From Rotaria macrura (lineage: Eukaryota; Rotifera; Eurotatoria; Philodinida; Philodinidae), in NCBI GenBank assembly GCA_900239685.1, contig OENT01000086.1:1-64000 (forward strand): a stretch of DNA of 64,000 nucleotides. The letters are read 5' to 3'. The notes beneath the pieces were generated by a model. It made no database searches. It saw nothing but the letters and a program-made list of their open reading frames with translations, and was not told the origin of the DNA. The position numbers were made by a program, and so were the translations under genes. Shown here piece after piece: positions 47,994 to 59,716 of the stretch (position 1 is the first letter of the stretch; the number at the start of each line of letters is the position of its first letter).

Positions 47994-48758
47994 TTAAACG
48001 ATGTTGTGAACCAAAGGTACATCGTTTTTGGAATTTTGATTTATATTTTCTTTGATAAAAATACTTTTGATAGGATCTTTTGTATCTTTAATCACTTCCA
48101 CTTGATTTCCATGGTTCAATTTAGGAAAGATAAAAATGAAGAAACAAATGTAAATGATTGTTTGAATGCACCCACAAGAGAAAGAGATTGGATCCCAAAA
48201 ATCTTCGGTATTATATCGATAGATCCAATTAACGATATAGAATGCTCGATAGGATCCTAACATCACAATATAATATGTCAGCGTTTTAGAAATCATTCTT
48301 TGTTCATATGTTAAGATCAATTGAGGAATAATAGCCAGCATTTCTATGTAAATTGATAATCGCCAAAAATACTCCATATCAATAGTTACATAATTAGTAG
48401 TATAGCATGTAACCCAATTAAAAATATGAGCACATATGAGATAGGCAAATATTGGACATTTCTCATGTGACCTATCGATAGTCTTCCTAAATAGGCCATA
48501 GATAAGAAAAAGAATCAAATAAGTTGAGAAGAGATAAAATATTTTGAAGAGGCCATTGTAAGTTGAAAGAATTTCAAATGATGAAAACTGGAACCGAAAT
48601 AGGTCAAAATAACGAAATGTGAATGTAATTGCATAGAGTGCTACCGATGTACCAGATACCGAATGGCACGATCGTGTTTTGATTAGATGAAAAATCAATA
48701 ACAATATTGCACTGCCATGAAGAAAATCTCCAGTTAGACGGAATTCGTTGAGAATCAT
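47994..48758 (-). CDS. KDELR: KDEL receptor (ER lumen protein-retaining receptor), divergent
   Basis: ERD2/KDEL receptors are seven-helix Golgi proteins that return KDEL-tailed chaperones to the ER. I place the start at 48758 because MILNEFRLTGD aligns with the conserved family start (MNIFRLTGD); an in-frame upstream ATG at 48806 would add 16 residues. Family landmarks in order: FRLTGDFLHG, IKTRSCHSVSG, TFRYFDLF, the WRLSIYIEMLAIIPQL helix with its Glu, then GSYRAFYIVNWIYRY and the C-terminal helices. The Arg/Tyr/Asp residues of RYFDLF and YRAFYIVNWIYR correspond to ligand-pocket positions in the family. It is intronless and more diverged than housekeeping receptors, with a ~40-residue polar tail that is longer than usual, so COPI retrieval signals in the tail could differ. 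It is divergent from the next gene with about 200 bp between the starts. Confidence 0.85.
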   Translation of the reverse strand: MILNEFRLTGDFLHGSAILLLIFHLIKTRSCHSVSGTSVALYAITFTFRYFDLFRFQFSSFEILSTYNGLFKIFYLFSTYLILFLIYGLFRKTIDRSHEKCPIFAYLICAHIFNWVTCYTTNYVTIDMEYFWRLSIYIEMLAIIPQLILTYEQRMISKTLTYYIVMLGSYRAFYIVNWIYRYNTEDFWDPISFSCGCIQTIIYICFFIFIFPKLNHGNQVEVIKDTKDPIKSIFIKENINQNSKNDVPLVHNIV

Positions 48759-48955
48759 CGAGTTGAAATAAAATATATTTTTGTCAATACTATGATGCGC
48801 ATACAAAAGGAATATGATGGTGTTTCTTTCTTTCTCTTTCTATTAATCATAGCGTGTGCGCGTCGAAGGAAGAGTGAGAAAAAACGTTTCTAATATCGAT
48901 GCTTTCAAGCAAGACACGTATTTGAACAGTTAAATCTGATCAATCCTATCGAGCA

Positions 48956-51900
48956 ATGGAAATCATATTTTTGTGTTATTCTGCAGAAGAATTTGATGTG
49001 ATTTCAAGTAATAAGCCATTTTATACATGCTCTTGTTGAATAGATGAGTTTACATCGAGTACTATTAATAGATGTCGCTGAAAAGTGTATAATTTTCAAG
49101 TAGAGAAATTCTTCTTTTTCATAATACCCATGTCGTGAAAATCGCCGCGATTTTGGTGATTTATCGATAAATGAACGTAAAATCGCGATTAATCGAATTA
49201 TGTTGAAAAATCGGGGATAAAATCAGATTTAATCATGATATTGTAAATAAACACGATTAATCAAAGTCGCAGAAAAATCGGAACGATTAATCACGATTAA
49301 TCGGTATTTTATTTTTTGATTCAAATCTTTTTCTTTAAGGAAATTGGATCATCGAACGAATCTATCCATTACCAGTCGAGCGTATTCCGACATTGTTTGA
49401 CAATCGGACATACTCATCACAAGAAGAAGAAAATCGAAGAAGATTAATTCAAAATAATGTAAATTATTCTTAATTTAGATTGAAGAATATCAGATAGCAT
49501 CTAAAAGTGGTTTCTTGTAGAATACAATCATGCATGAAAAATTTTCGAAAATATATGCATATGATCGTGTGAGAAAGTTCATCGTGTAGTAGAATTACAG
49601 AATAATTCGGATCTTTGAAATTTTTATCGACAATATCTATTTCAAAAATCCATCAGGATCAACTAGTTTCTATGACTTACATAGGACGCAGAACGACACG
49701 AAACGCTACGTTCATCCATATTGACATCAATACTATCCCCATTTTTTTACAAGAATCGATTCTCGTCGATCCGATCTAAACTACGGATAAAAAGAATAGA
49801 TTATAGTGCAGTTCATGTTTTTCTTAAAATTACAGTAGACTTCATTTGTATCATCTAGTAATATTGCAAATCACATTAGTATATCCTACAAATGCACCAA
49901 AAACTTTGATCGTTGTCAACTTCTTCTTTCAACAGAATTTTTATGATAATTTTTGTACGTTTTTTTTTCTAGCCCGAAGCACAATATAATTTACGAAGAG
50001 AAATAAATTATACGACGACAACAAGGTATCCATTTTGGCGATGGAAATTATTAGCCCTTCGTACATATTGTTGGCTTTCGAATACCATTTATGCATTATG
50101 TGTATGAACCGATATTCTAGTTTCAATCGATCATTTTTCTTTTCATAAATATCTTTTTTCTTTCATTTAGCTTGCTGTCCCATTTCGTAGTCCAGTTAGT
50201 TTCAGGGCATTGATATCTCCAAGACCATTTACACCTACCTATGAACTGAATGAAAATAATGTATGTCAAACAAAAGCAAAAATTTCCATCATATTCTCTT
50301 CGTATTTAGTTGAAACTTCGTCCGGATCAATATTCTGAAACACAAACATTTATTTCACGCATTGTTGCATTGTGGAATCATGTTAGACAGTCAAGACAAC
50401 AATTTGAGGAAATGCCTGATAGAGGTTGGTAAACGAATACTTAGATTCTTAAATATCATTTTAAATAAATGACTGACTTCGTCATTAAATAAGATAGATA
50501 ACAGATAATAATCAATTTTTTTATCAATCATATAATGAAGAATATTCAAAAGCTAAAAGCAACTAGTTTTTGAATTTAGTTGACTTTTGTCTTATGATTT
50601 TGAATAAATCACTAGTGTACGCCGAGCAGAATTTTCAAGAAACTCGAGTTAATTCATCCTCTAAAGATTATGCAGATTATGTTCACTTGAATAAAATTAT
50701 TTTTTCTTACAGAAAAATGTTCTTCAAAAACTAAGAAAAGAATTTGAAATTTTCCTGATACACCAGTTACATGTAAACGCTTTGAAGATAATGAATATTC
50801 TTTCCTCAAGATTTTAATTGTTCCTACAAACAACAATAGTTTACTGTACGAGTAGCTTGAAACTTTCAGGACTACTGATAGACTGCTGTTTTTGTCTAGA
50901 AAGGCTTTGAATTCAATAGGATTGTCTTCAGATTTTTTGAAAATCGTGTGCTCTTCGATAATATTTCATGAATAGAATATATTTTTATTGTTTTTCAAGG
51001 ATTTTTGGGAAAGAATATACAAAGAATTATAAATCGGGTTTGGAATTACGTAATCAAGGGCTGTATGGGTACTATTGCCATCTGTGACGTCTATCCAATA
51101 ACGTGCTTAGTCGTACCTACTCTTTCTTTTGTATTAGGTGTTCTATCACCTGTATGGTATGTTGTATAATTGAAAATAATCATTTTTGATTGTATATTTT
51201 TATTTAGGCTGCCAATTGTTACATTATTATTTCATATAGGTCAAATACTCGTCTATAATGCAAGTTCAGCTGGTAATAATATAGGAATTAATCTATTCTA
51301 AGGCAAAAATGAAATTTCTGTTGGTATGTAGGTGAATATGGTCGAAAGTTCTTCTGTGTTATTAATATTTTGATAACTGATTTTCTTATTTGTGGTATTA
51401 TTCAACCAATATCAGTCCTGGTTGCATTGATTGCTAGTCCAATAATGTCTCTTCTGCTTGTGATTTGTAAGTTAATCTACGAAGGAAACGAATGTATGTA
51501 CGAGTATCAATTTTCGTTAATCTCAAATTTAGATGCTTTATTACATCGTTGTACTCATGGTCTATACGATAAAGTGATCTATCAATTAATTGTTAAACGA
51601 TGTGCTCGAATTCCTGCACACGACAGTTTTCTTGCACGACGTGTTGCTGGTCCACGATTAGCAGCTCAATATTTTTATCAGGTTTCGTCACCGGAAGTAT
51701 TGGCTGCATTAGAATCTTTAATTGAACGAAATGAGTTAAAAGTTTACCGTACATATGTTGAACAAATTCTCATGAAACCACTTGAAGAATATCGGTTTGA
51801 TTGAATACGGATTCAATAAATAGAGAAAACTAATGTAAAACATGGTTGATTTTTAGACGATTTTTCAATGCAGCATTTGAACCATTTTCAGCTCAAGTTC

Positions 51901-53109
51901 AAACGATCAATAGCCATTCAGTTTACACTCAAATGAGTGAAACTGTTAATGAACATATTCGACAAATGAGAGCAACAATCGACAAGTAATTTTATCATAG
52001 TCTTCGCTAATTTTGATTATTTTTTCAATGAATCTAAAAACAGGCGTAATAGTATACTGGAAGTACAAAAAGGTGCTCAGCATAATCTGATTCGATTAAC
52101 AGAAACTGATCTAACAGTAAAATATTAATGTTTTCTTCAACAGAATAGAATAGAAACTTGAAAAAAAATCATAATTATTTATTCCATTTAGGCTGTGCTT
52201 ATTGAAGGAACACAACTAGTTGAAAAATGGTATCCCAGTCGAATACTATCGTACTTGAATCAAATTGAAACGGAAAAATTTTGGAATGATTACGATCTTG
52301 AAGAAAACGATTGGTTTGGTAAATATAGTTTAGATATTTCTTATTATTCTTTTTCTGCTTGATAATGTTACTCAATAGATAAATAGATTATTATCGCTAT
52401 TTTAGGTTTAACAAGCAAATTATTACAAGAATTATTTTCTCGAGACTTTTTGACGCCACTTGAACAAACCGATGTTTTCTATAGCATAGAAGTATTTTTC
52501 ATTTGTATTAAATATTTTACGAAATCATTTTCGTTTCAAGGTCGATCATTTGACTTTATCAAAATATGCAAGTATGATTCATTCAGCTAATATACATGAT
52601 GACCTGGATGTTGTAACAAGTGTTTATTTACCAGAAAGTAAGCTCAATTTATTTCGTCGGCAGCTATCGAATTAATCTCGAACGCTAATCGAAATCTCTC
52701 GCTCTTTCAATAGGATTCTTCAAATAGTTTTGACATGCTTATTTCATGATCTCTGATGCGTAGTATATTCTACCTTTTACATCACTTTGAAACGTAAAAT
52801 AAATTGTCAGCTCATTACAGTACTAATTGATGCGGTAGATAGCTGTCCTTTAAAACCAACAATCCGAAATAGAAACAGTCATTATGGTTTAGAACATTCG
52901 ATAGATTACAGAATCTAGATATACAACTTACAAAGAATTTTCCAGCGAAACATTTACTTTCTAGAAAACTAACTCATGCAAATCGAAGAGACTTAATTGT
53001 GGCTTACCACAAAGTAGATTTCGATAAGAAAGATATTCGACGGTTGAAAACATTCCCTATTGCGAGAAAGGATGATTTCTATCGATTCGTTACGCTAAAC
53101 ACTGGCTAA
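48956..53109 (+). CDS. Multi-exon, multi-pass membrane protein of unknown function
   Basis: I do not recognise the family. In-phase GT..AG exons: 48956-49007 (least sure), 49340-49458, 49973-50101, 50171-50260, 50310-50424, 51000-51156, 51208-51272, 51332-51794, 51857-51985, 52044-52116, 52192-52318, 52406-52491, 52541-52637 and 52946-53109. The sum is 1866 nt, open, about 621 residues. The middle has several strongly hydrophobic segments: CLVVPTLSFVLGVLSPVW, LPIVTLLFHIGQILVY, ILITDFLICGIIQPISVLV and IASPIMSLLLVICKLIYEG. A charged helical region follows (SSPEVLAALESLIERNELK; ETVNEHIRQMRATIDKRR) and a soluble C-terminus rich in W, Y and acidic residues. Introns are 47-575 bp; the first contains an AATCGATT-type repeat. 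The consistent phase over thirteen junctions makes it a real gene. The last exon is assigned by open frame only. Confidence 0.7.
49128..49318. repeat. CGATTAATCG-rich repeat in the first intron
   Basis: It begins CCCATGT like the hairpin at 371-613 and carries repeated CGATTAATCG and AAAATCG words. A matching right end was not found, so it may be a decayed member of that family. Confidence 0.35.
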
Positions 53110-53257
53110 ATGTATCAGTTCTTATATTATGATGCATTCATCATTCACCTTTTTCTGCTCAATTATCGTTCATTTATTCATTTCGAAGGGTACGATTTGT
53201 TAAAATTTTTAATTTTTTAATATACGTATATCGAAAAAAGCAAAATTTTATATTCAG

Positions 53258-53764
53258 GTTCCTATGTGATTTCATTTCCATCATTCGATCAAAACATGTT
53301 CGATCCTAATGGTACTATTCTTGATATATCAACAAACTATTCGTATGCTAAGAAATGAAATTCCAAGATAGAACATTGTTTATATGTTTTTATTTAGTGA
53401 AGAACGTGGTACAGAAGCTCATGGTATTTTTTATCGATTTTTTAATCGTAGAGGAAATTATTTAGAAAGGGCTAATAAATTATTAGCATTCGTTGATTAC
53501 ACATCAATAACATGTCATTTTGCGATACCAATACCTTTAGCTAACGTCGCCTTTGTTAATGTTATTATATTTAATCGTGATAAGAATAATTCAATTACAG
53601 CAACATCACTTAAAAATGCTACTCTAGAAAATATTCTTCAACTAATCAGTCATAATAAGAAATTTTACAACGAATCAATGACACCAATAGCTGTCCCACA
53701 TATTTCAAGTCCTACTACAATGAATAATACAACAAATAAAGGTTTGGTTCTGATTAGTTCTTGA
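53258..53764 (+). CDS. Partial gene of unknown function, two exons
   Basis: Exon 53258-53342 (VISFPSFDQNMFDPNGTILD) joins in frame to 53398-53764 (SEERGTEAHGIFYRFFNRRG, then FVDYTSITCHFAIPIPLANV). It ends at a TGA. No initiator exon that fits the phase is visible, and the last exon of the preceding gene has no suitable donor, so the 5' part is missing, too diverged or unrecognised. Composition and splice fit look coding. Family unknown. Confidence 0.45.
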
Positions 53765-53792
53765 ACGTCATATAACAATGATGAAGAACAAC

Positions 53793-54001
53793 ACAATGAA
53801 AACATCGCTGTACTTGACGAAAAGCTTTTTTACTCATTTTGATACAACAGTGAAAATTCTTGAATTTTTTTTATTGACAGTCGTGAATTCGATTGCTTTC
53901 TTCATTTTTTTCTATGATTATATTCTTTCTATTAATATATTACTCATGCTTGAAAACAAGGCTCTCATAGAAATTCTACGGGCTAAAAAAGTACTCGAAC
54001 G
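53793..54001 (+). pseudogene. Membrane-segment coding fragment
   Basis: An open frame shifted relative to the preceding one encodes ILEFFLLTVVNSIAFFIFFY and a charged ALIEILRAKKVLERC stretch, then CG|GTGTGT, which could be a donor. It may be the membrane anchor of the 53258-53764 gene cut off by a stop or frameshift, or part of a separate decayed gene. Confidence 0.3.
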
Positions 54002-54056
54002 GTGTGTATGTAAAGAAGCCATTAAAATTAATTTTAGAATTTGTATCTCCAATTAA

Positions 54057-55189
54057 TCTTTATAAAGTCATCGACAAATGGAAAGATTTTTGAAAATAAT
54101 CGACGAGTTTTGCAAAAGAATTCAAACATAAATAGGATTATAATGATTCAGAATAAGTTAGAACGACATACTGTAATAAGAATATCCAAGCATAAACCGA
54201 TAGTATACTACGCAACAAATGCTTTCAATGTAATGCGATTCGTTCGTTGATCTATACAAGACGTCCGTATGCACCAACCCATAGCACAGCGTGCTTCGCT
54301 TTCTGTCATGTAAATAGTAGTTACTGATGTATTTCCAGAATAATCTGTTATTCTAGATTCAAGTATTTTATATAGAAAATAACCTAGGTTGGAGGTCCCC
54401 ATCGTAGGATCCGACGAAATCTGATGCTATGAGAGTATCCGTAGATAATTTATTTCATCCATTGAATTTGAGCTGCACATTAATTTATTTTATTTGTTTC
54501 TTTTAGAGTTTTCGCGTAAGCATTAGTGTTTTAAAAATGCTAATGCTTTTGTGCCAGAGTTTAAAAAAATAATTTAATACTTTTGTATTAGTATTAGATT
54601 TGTATTAGCATAATACTAATACACAATGGGTATGAGAGGTTACTCAAGATCTATCAATTTAGTCTCAGCAAGAGTTTCTGTACGTTTGAATTGGCCATGA
54701 AATATAGACATAAACAAAAACACCGTTTTTCTCGCTTGCAGATATTTTTCACATGGAATGTGTTGCAGAAATCATTCGTATTTCTATCAGGGATATGTTC
54801 TCACAAGGGAAACCTTCACTGAATCATTTCAAGTGAAACTAGCATATACCATATGATTAGTATATGAAATGAGTATAGATCAATATCCACGCATTACTGA
54901 AAGATGCACAAGACCACTTTTATGAGTATAGTATGGCTGCGTAAGTATTTCTTCAAAATATCATATTTCTACGAAAGTTCATCATACGTGTAAAATAGAA
55001 GGAAATCTATTTGGTGAGATCATTTCATACTATTTTGTCTAATGTCTTTTAAAGTTGTAATAAGAAATTAATTTAAGATTAGTTTAGAGAAGTGTATTTA
55101 TGACTATCAGTAACAAAATCTGATAGATAACATAAAATACTACATTAAAATAAAATCATCATATAGTTGATTGTTTTGTTCATTAAAGA
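54057..55189. other. Intergenic
   Basis: No gene seen. TATTAG/CTAATA words cluster at 54515-54625 (for example GTATTAGTATTAG then TAATACTAATAC), a short degenerate inverted repeat. Confidence 0.45.
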
Positions 55190-56420
55190 ATGGTCGAAGC
55201 TATCAATTTGCTTTCTTTTTTGTAAATCATTAAACTACGTAATGATATTGAAGACAGTGATGCTCGGCGAATATTCTTTACTGCTCCTGCCGCACTGAAT
55301 GTTTGCTCTAAATAAACCGGCGTTGCTCGAATTACATGATACCATCGAACAAGTTGACTTACTCATGGTACCCTCCGTTCATTACTTTTCAGAAATTTTC
55401 GAAATTCATTGCTTCGTCGCCACAGCCTAAATCGAGGAACATGGCGAGTTCAAGGTCAATACTAACTAGTTGGAATGATAATGGTAGTGACGGGTTTTTA
55501 TGGTGATATCCATGGGTCTGGACTTGAAAGACATCATACGATCAGAATCTATTGCTGGTGAGTCGAGGTTCTTGATTTCACGAATGATATAATTGTTAGT
55601 ACTTGAGGTCCCATTAAATCTATCTCTTGCATATTGTGTATAACAGCCTGCTTTGCTTTCTCATAGTCATCTATATTCGATTGTAGGTCCCCATGAAACA
55701 GTGGATCAAGATATGCTGCTACCTGTAAATAGAAACTATTAGAAGTAATATTTGATTAGCCGATACTAATGTATTGAAATCTCTCAAAATGCGATTAATT
55801 TCGTCTTATAGTGGTAATTTTTCTGTTAACGTAGCAAAATGATACAATGAAGATTGTTTACTGTATTAAGTTGATTCATATTAACAGATACGGCTCCGTG
55901 AGACGAATCACTAATAGCAAAGGTATTAAAAATAAAGAGTCACTCATTTTCATTGCGATTTTTGATCATTCGTTAAAAAATCGTTCAGATAATATTCCGA
56001 TTGAAAATTTAAACTTTTATTGATAACTGCATGATAATAAGTTGGATTAAATGTTTGTTGAACATTTTCTTCCAGTATTTGAAGAACAACATACGACATT
56101 GATTGGGTTGTATAATCACCTGTCAAAAGGAGCAAGACAATCATGCAACACTTTTAATAGCTCCCAATCATCATAAGAAAATATTAATGAATGCAGTTTG
56201 ATGTTTTGTACAGTAATTAATCCATTAGAATCACGTTCTGAAAAAACTTCATCGACTAAACCATTAAGATTTATCGGAGAAAGAATCATTTGGAACGTAC
56301 TATTCCAACGTACCTAAAAATGAATCAATGCACATAGAGTTGTTCTTTATAATTAGTGTACTATTTTCAAAGTACAATGGTAAGTAATCTTGAAAATAGA
56401 CTAGGTTAGATTTAGCAAAT
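55190..56420 (-). pseudogene. hAT-superfamily transposase relic
   Basis: Read on the minus strand, fragments appear in the right order for a hAT transposase. VRWNSTFQMILSPINLNGLV is at about 56255-56313, followed by DDWELLKVLHDCLAPFDR. VAAYLDPLFHGDLQSNIDDY is at about 55660-55720. YLEQTFSAAGAVKNIRRASL, the C-terminal dimerisation motif, is at about 55240-55300. Stops and frameshifts separate the parts, so it is dead. The terminal repeats were not identified. Confidence 0.75.
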
Positions 56421-56990
56421 CAGACCAACATACCAGCTGTACATAAGAGGGGCATACTTCATCAGATACTTGATCATCGATGAAAATATTTTTATTTCAG
56501 AATAATTCTACTTCAGTAGTAAGGTAATCGCTCGCTTCGTCGCGCTCTGTTCGACGCAGAATTTTTTCGTTGTGTTCGTCGAAGAACAATTTTCTTTCAT
56601 TGTGCTCATCCCATCTCTCTCAAATAATTTTTGTTTAATTTACCAGTGGACATAGAATAAAATAATTTAAAAATTCTAAAAGATGTGTACAGTGTCAATA
56701 GACTATGGACTATTCTGAGGCGCATAACTTTAATTGGAAAAACAGATCCTTAAAAAATATTAAGGAAATGGGACTTTGATAGAACTAAAGTGAACCAAGA
56801 ATAATTAGTCTTAGCAATCAGTTTATAAATTTCAACATAATCTATAAACTACAGACAACACCGATCCAATGTTCTTAATTATGGGAGCACGATAAACAAA
56901 AGCATGCATTGTTGATGTGGATAATATATTTCATTTTTCAATATCAGCCTTCTTGCACACTACTCTTCAAACAAAACGCCTCAAACCAAG

Positions 56991-57345
56991 CAGACAAACA
57001 TTTGGAAAAACGTGTTTAAACAGTCAACCGGGAACACCGATTGTGAGTCACTAACGTTCATTAACAAAACTCAAGAAACGCGTTTTTTACGCAGAATTTT
57101 CACTTTCGGAAAGTAGAAACGTATAAAAACTCTAGTTCTTCGCGTTTACGCTCATAATTATTCAACAACTTAAAATCCTATGCGTTTAAACCATCAGCAT
57201 TAGAGTTTTATCCGTTTTCCACCACTGAACGTGAGAATTCTGCGTAAAAAACGCGTTTCTTGAGTTTTGTTAATGAACGTTAGTGACTCACAATCGGCGT
57301 TTCCAATTGAACGCTTAAACGCGTTTTTCCAAATGTCTGTCTGTC
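56991..57345. mobile_element. 355-bp inverted-repeat element with AAAACGCGTTT words
   Basis: The left end CAGACAAACATTTGGAAAAA is mirrored by the right end TTTTTCCAAATGTCTGTCTG. The arms share AAGAAACGCGTTTTTTACGC and GTGACTCACAATC words in inverted order. No protein function is supported; frames running through it are incidental. Confidence 0.7.
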
Positions 57346-57773
57346 TGGGAAATGGAAAAACTTCTTTTTATAAAAGGAAAAAAAATTGCTTCTCTATGAA
57401 ACCTACATGTACACTGGAATTGTCATTAACGACATTTTCAATCTCATCAATTTGTATTCTTATTCATCGTGGTTGCTTCATTAAGAACACTGGACCCGGA
57501 TAAGCATCTCTATATGTATATGGAATATAATAAAGCACAGAGTATAACGAATTAATTTTCAGTTTTGTTTTTTTGAGAAAATAAAAAGCATAGATATGAT
57601 ATATTTTATATTTATGTATATGTACCCTGGTCAATCAAAGCGGATATCCGTTACTGACCGTTTACTTGACGCAGTTATAAGGACAGTAACATTATTTAAA
57701 ATAGGGCCATATACGACCGTATTTTCACAGTTTACGATCCTTCATTACTGTGCCCAGAAACAGTACCGTATAC

Positions 57774-59163
57774 TAGAGTCCTGCAAGGGCGTGAATTTCG
57801 TTACCCGACCCTACCCTACAATTGTTTTTCTTACCCTAGCCATACCCTACCCAACGAAAGTCGCCCCCTAGCCCTACCTTACTAAATTTAAAAATTACAA
57901 AAATCGTATACCGTGCATGACTTCAGTGTACCTTAATCGAGAATTCCTTACTGAATTCCCAGGGAGCCTCTCATAAAAAAACCAGGAATCCCAACAGGGA
58001 GTCCCTGGAGATTTATTAGGAGAGTTACAGGGAGTATAAAGAGGGTAATTGTTTAAGCGACTTGTGACTGTCTCACATATGACAGTGCCCTATAATATGT
58101 GCCAATTTCATTCTCTTGCTACTCGATTTTCTCCAAAAAATCCCTAAATTGTTAGAAAATTTGGCAAGCATTACAAAATGAGTTTAGAGATTTCTAAAGA
58201 TATACTTTAAAATCTGCCCAAAAATCCACTAATTTGCTGTATGACAATGATTTTTTGTAAATTTGTTTTGAGCTGAAATTCGTTTTTCCGGAAAAACTTA
58301 CCATGTTTTTAAAAGGATTTTCTACTTAATCCTTTCAGTAGGCCTTGTTTCAGCGGATAAGTTCTGCTAGTCCAATATTAATTCATGTCCATAAGATGAC
58401 TTATCGGTGATAGGGTTCAGGTAGAAGGTTCCAATGATTTTTATCACTTACAAAAAATTCATTTTAAAAATAAATGATTATTTCCTTTCAAAACTTGATT
58501 TTCATTTATATTCTCAGAGGTGCGAAAGAAAACGGTAAATTTATACCTGCACTCCCTCATAGATCCTCGGGGAATTCTATGATGAGTCGCCAAGGAGTTT
58601 TTCTTTCTGCGTACGATCAAAAATTCGGGGACTCCCTAGTGATTTATACGAGAGTCTACAGGGACTCACTGGTGATCGAATCTTTTTTTTCGAGGATTTC
58701 CTGGGGATTTGTTAAGTGATTCTTGACTAGGGTATTTATTTATGAAATGATGAAGTTAAATTTCAGAAATCTGTATTATAGTATACAAAGAATATTACAA
58801 ATAATGTGAAAAGGAGAAAAGTAGTACTACATGAACTACGAATATTAAAAACAATACCGACAAAGAACAAAAACAGACATGAACAGCTGTTGTCGTTTAT
58901 TATTGACTGGCACAAGGTAATTATTTAATAGGTATTTTCTCATTAATAGATGTTGTTCAATACTGCAGGTTGTCCGTCGTCGGACGTGTAAACAGACCAG
59001 ATTGAAAAAATGAAAATTTCACCCTGCAATACCCAACAGTTTTCAAAACGATACCCTACTCTACTAGGGTCGTACCCTAGCCCTACGCTACCCTTCGAGG
59101 GTCTTACCATAGCCCTACCTTATCCTAGGGTACGGTAGGGTAGGGTGGGGCTGCAGGTCTCTA
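57774..59163. mobile_element. Middle element of the nest, hAT-like MITE
   Basis: The ends are TAGAGTCCTGCA and the complement of TGCAGGTCTCTA. An 8-bp direct repeat CCGTATAC (57766-57773 and 59164-59171) flanks it, the duplication size of hAT elements. The arms are rich in ACCCTACCCT / AGGGTAGGGT. It sits inside the outer element, so it inserted later. Confidence 0.7.
57931..58732. mobile_element. Innermost element of the nest
   Basis: The left end CCTTAATCGAGAATTCCTTA and the right end TAAGTGATTCTTGACTAGG are inverted and similar, with TA on each side (57929-57930 and 58733-58734, within a G or two). Subterminal GGGAGTCCCTGG / GGGGACTCCCTA words are also inverted. It inserted last. No transposase. 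Confidence 0.55.
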
Positions 59164-59247
59164 CCGTATACGAAGCCGTATACTGTGAAAATACGGGCGT
59201 ATAAGGCCCTATTTTAATGCTGTCACGGTCCGTATCGTTTAACCTGG

Positions 59248-59716
59248 GTATATATAGTGCATGAACACAATGGGTGAAAAAATTACACTAGGCACGTGTT
59301 AGACAGTGGTGCTATCTGCGACCACTACCTCGGTTCTCTCTCTCTCATTTCTCTTCATTAGTCAATAGACCTACTAGTACGTGTGACTAGTGAGTGTGTG
59401 TGTGTATGATTGTTGTTGTTGTACGGTTTCGAATGAGGTAACGAACTAGTGTCTAATCAAGGTAATAAAGTATATAGCTAGTCTATTGACTAGCACAGCG
59501 TAAAATATTAAAGCAACAATATCAAAGAAGAACAAAAATAAATCAGCAGTGGTTTAGTTGAAATCATGGTTCACCATTCGTTGATGTTGAAATGAAGAAA
59601 AATATTTTTTTCCCAGGTCTCTTTCAATCATATCTAAGTGACATGTTTCTGTTACTAAAAGATTTTGGATCAATTGAAGACATAGTTCGTTTTATCATTC
59701 GTCGCCTATGAAATAA
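59248..59716. other. 3' flank of the 7TM receptor gene
   Basis: Contains a GT repeat near 59390-59405. No gene recognised. Confidence 0.4.

Larger units (their letters stand above)
57625..59247. mobile_element. Outer element of a three-level transposon nest (CCCxGG ends)
   Basis: The left end CCCTGGTCAATC and the right end, whose complement is CCCAGGTTAAACG, are both flanked by TA. Inner arms with TACGGTC-like words and AAAATAGGGCC match in inverted orientation (57700-57735 with 59165-59215). It is interrupted by the element at 57774-59163. Confidence 0.65.

Noticed and set aside
57267-57503. Open frame of 78 codons
   Set aside because: It starts inside the inverted-repeat element at 56991-57345 and runs into unrelated flank; no domain.
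57774-59163. AGGGTAGGGT runs considered as telomeric repeats
   Set aside because: They are irregular, occur as both arms of an inverted element, and are flanked by an 8-bp target duplication, so they belong to a transposon.
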